From Spirochaetia bacterium (GTDB lineage Bacteria; Spirochaetota; Leptospirae; Leptospirales; Leptonemataceae): 6,177 nt of DNA. Positions within the stretch are counted from its first letter, which is position 1, and each line of letters opens with the position of its first letter. Below the pieces are notes generated by a model that worked only from the letters and a program-made list of their open reading frames with translations, was not told the origin of the DNA and did not search any database. Positions 1 to 6,177 of the stretch are shown here, in pieces. Both the position numbers and the translations under genes were made by a program. The DNA lies in assembly GCA_016195395.1 (NCBI GenBank), contig JACPZR010000427.1, positions 1 to 6,177 of the forward strand, in the 5' to 3' direction.

Positions 1-3000
1 CATACGGGATTGGAGAAGGTAACAGCCGCCCGGGACAAGGCAGCCTTGGAACTCACAGAAGCCGGCGCGTTATTCGCATCCAAAATGCCGGCACACCGCG
101 CCTTTGTAGCCTCGCTGACGGGCCGACCAAGAACCATTCCGGACCTGCCCCGCGGCGGTCTCCTCCTCCGTCTCTACGCGGACGACGAGTCTGTTTCCGT
201 ATGGCTCTTTTCTCCCGCGGAACGGCGCTTCTATCGCAGGGCGTTGTCCGGCACGTTGGAAGAAACCGTCCGATCTATGATGCTTGAAATTCTCCCCGCC
301 CGCACGGAAAAACCCTCCACGTTGTTCTTGGTCGCGGACCGGAGAACATTCAATCTTCCCTTGGAACAGATTCTCTCTCAAGTGGACGCGCTTCTGCCCG
401 CGCCGGTATTTGAAACGCGCATCTCCGGTGATCATGTAGGGTACATAGTGGACGACCGCGACGTGGCGAGAGCTGGGGACTTGAACGTTTTTAACGCGGA
501 CTCTTTCTCCGGCGCCTTCCCTGACGCCTATGAAGCGGACGCAGCGTTGATCACAGCGCCCGCGCTCCCGTCAATGTTCACACTGCCCGGCAGCGCCGGG
601 AATCTGGATGCCCGTGAGTGGATCAGCCAGCCGAGAAGCCCTTCGCTTGTGATTGCAAAGTCAGGAACGCCCTCCTACAGCTGGAACGCCCTCCTCTTTG
701 AAGTTATGCGCGCCTCGGGTGCGGGGACTCTGGCCGTGGACGGCGGGAACGACGGCCACCGCACCGCTCTTTTAGGGGCGCGCGGATTGAAACGTTATAC
801 GGACTCAGGCGTGCGGATCTTCGGAGCTCCGGGCTTTGTCCGCCAGAACGTCAGAACGTCCGTGATTGCCGCCCACAACCGGCTCCGCACCCAGGCAGAA
901 CGCCTGGCCGGTGCTGAATCCCTGTCAGAAGCGGTGCGTTACCACCGCCTGGCCTTGTCCGTCCTTCAAGGACTTCCCGATGCTTCCGCTCTGGGTTTTG
1001 AAAACCAGCTGGGAATGGGCGCAGTACTCATCGCGAAGACCAAGGGAAGAGAGGGACGCACGGGCCTTGAAGAAATGATCATCCAACAGTTGACGGCCGG
1101 GAACAAGGGCGCTGCGGAACGCATCTACCGGAGACTGACGGACGCGCTCGCGTCGATCGGGGACATCTTCAAAGCGGAAAAGACACTGAACGAGTACGTG
1201 AAAACCTTCCCTGAGAAGAAAGCCATCATCCAGGATGAGCTGGAAATGATCCGCTTTCTCTCCAAGCTCAGAAGGCCGCGGTATGCCATGTCAGGCGAAG
1301 TCATTAATTTTGCACGGGACTTTGAGCGTACGCTTCCGCTGGCCAGGCAGCGGGGATCAGCGGGTCTCGTGACAGACCTCTTCCGGCACGGAATGCACGA
1401 TGAAGCCGTGCGTGCCGCCGTTTTGTTCAAAGCGGGCGGCCTCACGCTCCCTGTAACTGAATATGATATCCGCGCCGATCAAGCCCTCCTCTGGGGCCGG
1501 GCGGTCCCGCGCGCGGCCGCGTCAGACACGCCGTCCCAGGCCGGCCGTTTCTTAACGTTATCGAGCGCCGGAGACTGGGCGGAATACGACCGCATGCTTG
1601 AGGCTATGCGGCCGGAGGACAATCCGGCCTTGTTTGCGATCAAAAAGAAACTGTTTTCCCTGTGGAGGTCATATCGATTCAGAGAAGCCGGCGCGGGCTT
1701 TGAACTTCAGGAAGGTCCCTCTCTTGTGGGATTGTCGCTTCTGGAACGCTCCATGCTCTTCCGCATCCTGATCGACACATCAAATCGCGACGCAGAACTC
1801 ATGAATCCGCAGATACTCGAAGCGTTAATCACGGCGGAAGTGAACAGCTGGTCCGGGGAACGCGCCCAGCGTATGGCGCTTGCGGGCGCGCTCACGTATC
1901 TGTCTGCCGGGGAATCGGGAGTTGCGGAGCGTTTTTTCCGCCTGGCCTTGGAAGCAGGGTCGGGGACCATCCCCTCTGCCGACAGGACCGCAGCCTCCGC
2001 TCGTGCTGGTCTTGCTCTGATTGCGGCAGGCCGCATCGATGCCGGGGACAAAGAGGCCCAATGGACAAAAACACTGGGAGACGCCGGCGCCGGGAAATCT
2101 GTCCGTCTTTTCAGCCTCATCAAAGCCAAAACCCTGGACCGGACAGCGCTGAATGACCTGACGCGTGCCGCGTTCAGCAGTCTCCGCGACGGCGATACCT
2201 ATCCCGAGGATCTTCAGATTGCCGCTGCTTTCTGGAAAGACCGCGCTCTCGAGGGCGAAGACACCACGGACGCGTTGAACGCTGCCTTCTTTGAAGAGGA
2301 GGCGCGCAATACCGCGGTCCAAGTGCGGCGCGGACGCGGGCTTCCCGCTGGATGGAGACTGCCCGCGGCCTTGGACACAGCTGAGAGTATTTTGTCACGG
2401 CTTCCCAAGAACCAACGCTTCCTTGCCCTTCTTGATAACGGAAACAAGGCCGTGCGTCTGCTTGCAAAAGACGGCAAGATCCAAAGCGATGAATTGGATG
2501 AAACCGGGCGCCGTCTTCGGGCAAAGATACTGGTCTTCATGGATCAAACCCGCGGCGCGCCCACAGCTTCCGCCAACGAACTGGGACAGTGGTTGATGAG
2601 GGAATACCGCGCCGTGTTTGGCGGTGTAGATTCAATGATCACCTATTATTGGTTCCCCGGCGTGCACGGACTTTTCCCGATGGTGCCTGACAGAGGAGAC
2701 CGTTTGTTCCAAGTCCTCGACCCTGTGTCGTTTGCAGCTTCAGCGCCCGTCAAAACCGGCGTCGAATTCTCTCCGGACTTCAAATTGTTTGCATCGGGCG
2801 GACGCGCATTGTCCTCGTACAGCTCCCGCCAGCCGGAAGATGCGGCGTGGGCGCTGCGGCTGGACGCAATGGAAACGTTATCTCTTGGCGCGCGCTCTGC
2901 AAACCCGGCGGATCCCCGGCACTTTCTTGATGCAGTTCTACCGCTCTCCACTATGCGCTTGGACGAGTGGGGCCGATCGCTCACGGGGCGGTCGTCGTCT

Positions 3001-3297
3001 CCGTGGTTTGTTTCCGGAACGCTCTTGTCGGAATCCACAGCAACCGAAGGAGAAGACTATCCCTGTCTGGTTCAGTATCTGGGCATGCGGTTGTCCGGCC
3101 CCGGGATTTTAACCATTCGCATTCCGGGGGACGCTCACGCCCAGTTTGTCCGCTACTTCTACAACCGGGGCATTCCTCTTTCCGCCATGGACCGGCGCTT
3201 TGCTGAGGCATACAGGGCGCTTGCGGCATCAGCCGCGGGACTGTCGCAGCTTTACGGCTACAGGCTCGTCACCACGTCGTTTCTGGCAGACAACTGA
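1..3297 (+). CDS. Large TPR protein with two degenerate CHAT-like (caspase-fold) domains, 5' partial
   Basis: The frame is open to the left edge (His-Thr-Gly precede a TTG at position 10), so the real start is probably outside the window. Residues here count from that TTG. Residues about 25-300 resemble a CHAT domain. A strand pair at 51-80 is followed by TLFLVADRRTFNLPLEQIL (104-122), which matches the usual 'IVPDG..LPF..L' segment, and then by ASGAGTLAVDGG (235-246), like the 'AGA..VV' strand. About 300-780 is helical with TPR-like pairs, for example 305-320 and 366-400. About 785-1093 repeats the CHAT pattern and ends with GPGILTIRI, a FVRYFYNRG helix and an AEAYRAL helix, a typical CHAT C-terminus. 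The catalytic His and Cys are missing: TAP stands at 182-184, KSG at 217-219 and VSGT at 1001-1004. The only cysteine among 1095 residues, Cys1019, lies about 15 residues past the expected site. CHAT proteins are usually peptidases or scaffolds partnered with TPRs; a non-catalytic scaffold is my inference. No signal peptide can be judged. The domain call is by eye and moderately sure; the gene itself is certain. Confidence 0.85.
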   Translation, partial: HTGLEKVTAARDKAALELTEAGALFASKMPAHRAFVASLTGRPRTIPDLPRGGLLLRLYADDESVSVWLFSPAERRFYRRALSGTLEETVRSMMLEILPARTEKPSTLFLVADRRTFNLPLEQILSQVDALLPAPVFETRISGDHVGYIVDDRDVARAGDLNVFNADSFSGAFPDAYEADAALITAPALPSMFTLPGSAGNLDAREWISQPRSPSLVIAKSGTPSYSWNALLFEVMRASGAGTLAVDGGNDGHRTALLGARGLKRYTDSGVRIFGAPGFVRQNVRTSVIAAHNRLRTQAERLAGAESLSEAVRYHRLALSVLQGLPDASALGFENQLGMGAVLIAKTKGREGRTGLEEMIIQQLTAGNKGAAERIYRRLTDALASIGDIFKAEKTLNEYVKTFPEKKAIIQDELEMIRFLSKLRRPRYAMSGEVINFARDFERTLPLARQRGSAGLVTDLFRHGMHDEAVRAAVLFKAGGLTLPVTEYDIRADQALLWGRAVPRAAASDTPSQAGRFLTLSSAGDWAEYDRMLEAMRPEDNPALFAIKKKLFSLWRSYRFREAGAGFELQEGPSLVGLSLLERSMLFRILIDTSNRDAELMNPQILEALITAEVNSWSGERAQRMALAGALTYLSAGESGVAERFFRLALEAGSGTIPSADRTAASARAGLALIAAGRIDAGDKEAQWTKTLGDAGAGKSVRLFSLIKAKTLDRTALNDLTRAAFSSLRDGDTYPEDLQIAAAFWKDRALEGEDTTDALNAAFFEEEARNTAVQVRRGRGLPAGWRLPAALDTAESILSRLPKNQRFLALLDNGNKAVRLLAKDGKIQSDELDETGRRLRAKILVFMDQTRGAPTASANELGQWLMREYRAVFGGVDSMITYYWFPGVHGLFPMVPDRGDRLFQVLDPVSFAASAPVKTGVEFSPDFKLFASGGRALSSYSSRQPEDAAWALRLDAMETLSLGARSANPADPRHFLDAVLPLSTMRLDEWGRSLTGRSSSPWFVSGTLLSESTATEGEDYPCLVQYLGMRLSGPGILTIRIPGDAHAQFVRYFYNRGIPLSAMDRRFAEAYRALAASAAGLSQLYGYRLVTTSFLADN

Positions 3298-3345
3298 CCT
3301 CGTTCACGTCAAGGACGCGTCCGATTCCGGCCGCAGGCAAAAACG

Positions 3346-5448
3346 TCAGTAGTCGATCGCCAGTTCCTTGATCTTCTTATCCAGCGTGTTGCGGTTGATC
3401 CCGAGATAACGCGCCGCCTGCGTCTTTGTATATCGAAAACGTTTCAAAGCCATGAGAATCAGTTTCCGCTCGACTTCCTGGATCACAACATCGTACACGC
3501 GGCCGTCCAAATCGTCCAGGCGGTCTTCCGGAACCGCTTTCTCGAGCCACCCTGCCGCGCCGGGAGCCGCTCCCGCCTCTCCCCTCACGGGCGGTTCCTC
3601 TTTGACGTTTGCCGGCGCCGCGTGCGCGGCAAACGGGAGCGTTGTGTCATGGAAGTCTTCCAATCCCAGACGGTCCCCCTGGCACATCACCACAGCTCTC
3701 TCTATGCTGTTTTCCAGTTGACGAACGTTACCCGGCCAGTCGAAATTTTCAAGCAGCTGGATAGCATCCGCATCGATCCCGCGGATTGTCTTTTTGTTCT
3801 CGTTGGTATATTTCTCAATGAAGTGCTGCACCAGAAGAAATATATCTTCCTTCCGGTCGCGGAGGGCGGGAATCTTCAGATTGATAACGTTCAGTCTGTA
3901 GTACAGGTCGGCGCGGAATGTCTTGTCCACAATCCCCTGCTCCAGATCGGCGTTGGTTGCGGCAATTACACGGATGTCCACCTGACGTGAACGGCCGCCG
4001 ATAGGCTCAATCTCCCGCTCTTGAAGGACACGCAGGAGCTTGGACTGCAGGTTCATATCCAATTCGCCGATTTCGTCGAGAAAAATGGTCCCTCCATCCG
4101 CGATCTCAAACTTGCCTTTCTTGTCTGACACGGCCCCTGTGAACGATCCCTTCCGATAGCCGAAGAGTTCAGACTCAAGCAGGTTATCCGGGATCGCTGC
4201 GCAGTTGATCTTAATGAACGGATTGTCGCGTCGCGGACTGTTGTAATGAATTGCGGAAGCTATGAGTTCCTTCCCCGTGCCGGATTCACCCGTAAGAAGC
4301 ACGGACGCGCGTGAGTCGGCTATGATCCGGACTTTTTCAAACATCTTGAGCATCAGCGGTGAACGCCCGATCAAGCTCCCGAATTTATAGCGGGTAGACA
4401 GTTCATGTTTGAGTTGTATATTCTCCGACGTGATGACGTTGGTCTCTTCCTTAAAGAGCTTTTGTATGGTGACTGCCTGGGAAACGATCGACCCCACGAT
4501 TTCCAGGAACTCCATCAGAGAATCCGGATCTACGCCGCTCTGGTTGCGCGTGAACGCGCTGAACACACCCACGGCCTCGGTGCCGGAAAAAATAGGACAA
4601 CAGAAAAATCCCAGCTCCTCCGTCCCCTCGTACGTTCCCAGTCGGTTCAGAAATGAAGGTTCCTGGCTCACCTCAGGAATAAAAACCGACTTTTTGTTCA
4701 AGAACGCGCCGCCCGTGATCCCTTCCCCCGGCGTATAACGCACGTCTTTCCCTTCTCCCCTGCCCATGGGGGCCGCAATCGTGAGAGCATCTTCTTTGGG
4801 GTCGTATAGGAAGAGCGTGCTTCCATGAAGACGGAATGCCTTCTCTGTGATCGCCATGATTTCCCGGAAGATGTCCTCAAGTCGGAGTGAGTTGGACACA
4901 ACGCGGGAAATTTCGATCATGACGCGGTGAAACCGGTCCCGCATTTTCAAGAGCTTGTTGTCTGTGAGGTTGACGAAGATCCGAGCCGCGAGATTTGCGA
5001 GGATGGAGAGAAAGTGCTCGTGCTCGGAGACGAACGCATTTTTCTGCGCGGAGTCCACAGAGACCACGCCAATCACTTCGTCCTTCACGATCATGGGAAC
5101 GGCGAGTTCGGAACAAAGGCCTTCTTTGACAGATATGTAGTCCGATTCACCCGCCGCATCGCTTACAATGCGCGGTTGGCCTTTCTTGGCCACCCAGCCG
5201 GTCACGCCCTCTCCAACGGCCAGGCGCAGACTGTCCGCGGACACGGAGAGGCCGCGCGAAGCATGGATCTCCAGGTAAGCTTTGTCTGCGCTCAGGAGCA
5301 TGATACTCCCTGATTCCGCGCCGGTAATTTGAATGCAGGCGGAGAGGATTTGATCCAGAACGCCTTCTGGGTCGTCGTTTTGATTCATCGTGCGCGTAAT
5401 GTCGCTTATGAATTGAAGGGCTTCGGCTTTGGTAATCTCTGTGCGCAT
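3346..5448 (-). CDS. Sigma-54-dependent transcriptional activator, GAF-GAF-AAA+-Fis HTH (FhlA-like layout)
   Basis: A bacterial enhancer-binding protein of 700 residues that would use ATP hydrolysis to remodel sigma-54 RNA polymerase. GAF1 spans about 27-160 and GAF2 about 187-328. A short helical linker leads to the AAA+ domain (358-580). This has Walker A GESGTGKE (387-394), the sigma-54 contact loop as GSFTGA (434-439; the common form is GAFTGA), Walker B with Asp458-Glu459, sensor I ATN (497-499), candidate arginine fingers Arg512 and Arg518, and sensor [12 protein letters not shown] (571-580). A Fis-type HTH closes the protein (about 655-699, recognition region near 676-696). There is no receiver domain, so the signal is probably a ligand or redox input to the GAFs rather than phosphorylation. 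GAF2 carries adjacent Cys283-Cys284. I chose the ATG at 5448 because AGGA lies 8 bases upstream. The ATG at 5457 is also possible (AAGG 4 bases upstream). A TTG at 5580 would add residues with no domain match and no visible Shine-Dalgarno sequence. It is divergent from the ElyC-like gene and convergent with the CHAT/TPR gene. The family is certain; target genes and signal are unknown. Confidence 0.96.
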   Translation of the reverse strand: MRTEITKAEALQFISDITRTMNQNDDPEGVLDQILSACIQITGAESGSIMLLSADKAYLEIHASRGLSVSADSLRLAVGEGVTGWVAKKGQPRIVSDAAGESDYISVKEGLCSELAVPMIVKDEVIGVVSVDSAQKNAFVSEHEHFLSILANLAARIFVNLTDNKLLKMRDRFHRVMIEISRVVSNSLRLEDIFREIMAITEKAFRLHGSTLFLYDPKEDALTIAAPMGRGEGKDVRYTPGEGITGGAFLNKKSVFIPEVSQEPSFLNRLGTYEGTEELGFFCCPIFSGTEAVGVFSAFTRNQSGVDPDSLMEFLEIVGSIVSQAVTIQKLFKEETNVITSENIQLKHELSTRYKFGSLIGRSPLMLKMFEKVRIIADSRASVLLTGESGTGKELIASAIHYNSPRRDNPFIKINCAAIPDNLLESELFGYRKGSFTGAVSDKKGKFEIADGGTIFLDEIGELDMNLQSKLLRVLQEREIEPIGGRSRQVDIRVIAATNADLEQGIVDKTFRADLYYRLNVINLKIPALRDRKEDIFLLVQHFIEKYTNENKKTIRGIDADAIQLLENFDWPGNVRQLENSIERAVVMCQGDRLGLEDFHDTTLPFAAHAAPANVKEEPPVRGEAGAAPGAAGWLEKAVPEDRLDDLDGRVYDVVIQEVERKLILMALKRFRYTKTQAARYLGINRNTLDKKIKELAIDY

Positions 5449-5541
5449 CGGGAGCATCCTGCCTTGATTTTGGCCATTCCCAAATATGCCCATTGGCTTG
5501 ACAGGAAAAAATACCAGCGATCTGCTACTTTTACCTGCAGT

Positions 5542-5570
5542 TTCACAAAATTTGCGGGATTGCCTAATAT
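5542..5570 (+). promoter_or_regulatory. Candidate sigma-70-type promoter for the ElyC-like gene
   Basis: TTCACA (5542-5547, five of six bases matching TTGACA) is followed after exactly 17 bases by TAATAT (5565-5570, four of six matching TATAAT). Transcription would begin near 5577, giving a leader of about 55 bases before the ATG at 5632. The -10 element overlaps the first inverted repeat, so a protein bound there could block it. The match is modest and judged by eye. Confidence 0.35.
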
Positions 5571-5577
5571 TAAGGCA
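5561..5577. promoter_or_regulatory. Inverted repeat TGCCT-N7-AGGCA, candidate operator
   Basis: Perfect 5-base arms (5561-5565 and 5573-5577) flank an AT-only 7-base centre. The repeat overlaps the candidate -10 box for the rightward gene and the TAATAT on the opposite strand, which is a position suited to a repressor or autoregulator. The same half-site builds the palindrome at 5607-5616. The symmetry is seen directly; the operator role is inferred. Confidence 0.4.
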
Positions 5578-5606
5578 CAAGAATCCTGCAAAAATGACTG
5601 GAACAT

Positions 5607-5616
5607 AGGCATGCCT
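5607..5616. promoter_or_regulatory. Perfect 10-base palindrome AGGCATGCCT, candidate operator
   Basis: This is the same AGGCA/TGCCT half-site as the repeat at 5561-5577, here with the arms abutting and in the opposite order. The centres of the two repeats are about 42.5 bases apart, close to four turns of B-DNA, so bound dimers would face the same side of the helix. It lies 15 bases before the ElyC-like start codon. The bound protein is unknown. Confidence 0.4.
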
Positions 5617-5631
5617 GTCTCAATGTGAGCA

Positions 5632-6177
5632 ATGTTTTTCTGGCTTTCTAAGATTCTTTGGGCAATGATCCTGCCTTTTCAGCTCTTTCTCGTCCTCGTT
5701 TTTGTTCTCTGGAAGGGGGCGCCGCCCTCAAGATTTCGACGATTCTTTGCGCTGTTCTTTGTTTCGATGGTTTTCCTTTCCACGACGTGGGGTTCGAGCC
5801 TCATCATCCGCATTCTGGAAGACGCCTACCCCGACAAGATCGCGGAAACAACGGAACGAGCGGATGCCATCATTGTATTGTCAGGCATGGTGAATGCGCT
5901 CGCAGGACCGGGCCGCCGCCCGGAGTTTCTTGGAAGCTTGGACCGCATTCTCGCTGCGGAGGAACTGCTCCGTCTGGGCAAGGCCCCCAAGCTCGTCATC
6001 TCGGGCGGGTCCGGATTGTTGTCGCAGGCGGGACAGCCGGAGGCGGAGATTCTGAAGCGCTGGCTCGTGGGCCGCGGCATCCAAGCGGAACGAATCATCA
6101 CCGAATCTGGATCACGCAATACGGCGGAAAATGCAAGGGAGAGCGCCGCGATCATCCGCAAGAACGGCTGGACAAAA
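5632..6177 (+). CDS. ElyC/YdcF-like DUF218 membrane protein, 3' partial
   Basis: The reading frame from the ATG at 5632 stays open to the right edge (182 codons). An in-frame TGA at 5626-5628 limits the start, and the next ATG is codon 12. From the first ATG the N-terminus closely resembles E. coli ElyC: a short helix, then hydrophobic segments at about 9-27 and 37-58 joined by a basic stretch (SRFRR). The DUF218 domain begins at about 78 with ADAIIVLSG, where many relatives have a second Gly in place of Ser84. It continues through KLVISGGSG (120-128) and the family hallmark GSRNTAENA (160-168). ElyC acts in envelope and peptidoglycan biogenesis in E. coli, and related DUF218 proteins include YdcF and SanA. 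The exact role here is not fixed by sequence. The domain should lie outside the inner membrane or on its periplasmic face, by family analogy. The Shine-Dalgarno sequence is weak (GTGA, 3 bases from the ATG). It is divergent from the sigma-54 activator and may share its control region. Confidence 0.9.
   Translation, partial: MFFWLSKILWAMILPFQLFLVLVFVLWKGAPPSRFRRFFALFFVSMVFLSTTWGSSLIIRILEDAYPDKIAETTERADAIIVLSGMVNALAGPGRRPEFLGSLDRILAAEELLRLGKAPKLVISGGSGLLSQAGQPEAEILKRWLVGRGIQAERIITESGSRNTAENARESAAIIRKNGWTK

Larger units (their letters stand above)
5449..5631. promoter_or_regulatory. Divergent intergenic promoter region
   Basis: This 183-base gap separates the start codons of the activator (leftward) and the ElyC-like gene (rightward). 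It is visibly richer in A and T than the flanking coding sequence, as expected for promoters. It holds a candidate sigma-70-type promoter for the rightward gene and two inverted repeats sharing an AGGCA/TGCCT half-site. I found no convincing -35/-10 pair for the leftward gene. A TAATAT on the minus strand (5567-5572) has only a poor TTTTTG at a 16-base spacing. No correctly spaced GG-N10-GC (sigma-54) element is present on either strand of the gap. Confidence 0.7.

Noticed and set aside
3298..3345. Possible bidirectional terminator between the convergent genes
   Set aside because: The only clear symmetry is the loop-less palindrome GGACGCGTCC at 3313-3322, with no adjacent T-run; the short T-run on the minus strand just after the activator stop has no hairpin before it.
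5498..5503. Perfect TTGACA -35 hexamer on the plus strand
   Set aside because: No acceptable -10 lies 16-18 bases downstream; the nearest, TACTTT, is 22 bases away.
5574..5589. GGCAC followed by CTGC, resembling a -24/-12 element
   Set aside because: The spacing between GG and GC is 12 bases rather than 10, which is not tolerated by sigma-54.
5611..5628. Tiny upstream reading frame Met-Pro-Val-Ser-Met ending three bases before the ElyC-like start
   Set aside because: There is no Shine-Dalgarno sequence, and the frame simply continues a chance open frame from inside the activator gene's antisense strand.
5660..5674. Sigma-54-like GGGCAA-N5-CTGC with correct GG-N10-GC spacing
   Set aside because: It lies inside the ElyC-like gene (codons 10-15), would start transcription within the gene and matches the consensus poorly outside the GG and GC.
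5826..6161. Open reading frame of 111 codons on the minus strand
   Set aside because: It lies antisense to the well-supported DUF218 gene and its translation shows no recognisable domain; other long antisense frames in the window are rejected for the same reason.

Overview
The window looks like chromosomal DNA from a Gram-negative-type (diderm) bacterium that uses sigma-54. The coding sequence is GC-rich, and the short gap between two divergent genes is clearly more AT-rich. The regulator is a sigma-54 activator, and the right-edge gene resembles the envelope factor ElyC/YdcF. I cannot name a genus. There are no rRNA or tRNA genes, CRISPR arrays, insertion sequences or phage genes that I can recognise.

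Layout. (1) Positions 1-3297, plus strand: the C-terminal 1098 codons of a very large protein whose start lies left of the window. It reads as a degenerate CHAT (caspase-like) domain, a long TPR-like helical middle and a second degenerate CHAT domain at the C-terminus. The His/Cys catalytic dyad cannot be found in either domain. (2) Positions 3298-3345: a 48-base convergent gap without a convincing terminator. (3) Positions 3346-5448, minus strand: a complete 700-residue sigma-54 activator with two GAF sensor domains, an AAA+ domain and a Fis-type HTH, laid out like FhlA and lacking a receiver domain. (4) Positions 5449-5631: a 183-base divergent promoter region. It carries two inverted repeats built from the same AGGCA/TGCCT half-site, about four helical turns apart. 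(5) Positions 5632-6177, plus strand: the N-terminal 182 codons of an ElyC/YdcF-like DUF218 membrane protein that runs off the right edge.

How the genes may work together. The activator and the ElyC-like gene share an upstream region, so common control is plausible but not shown. The CHAT/TPR gene faces the activator tail to tail and is not in an operon with it. No convincing -24/-12 sigma-54 promoter is visible, so the activator's targets probably lie elsewhere. The most unusual items are the CHAT-TPR-CHAT pseudoenzyme-like protein and the paired half-site array in the divergent promoter. I see no clear evidence of a complete new multi-gene system.
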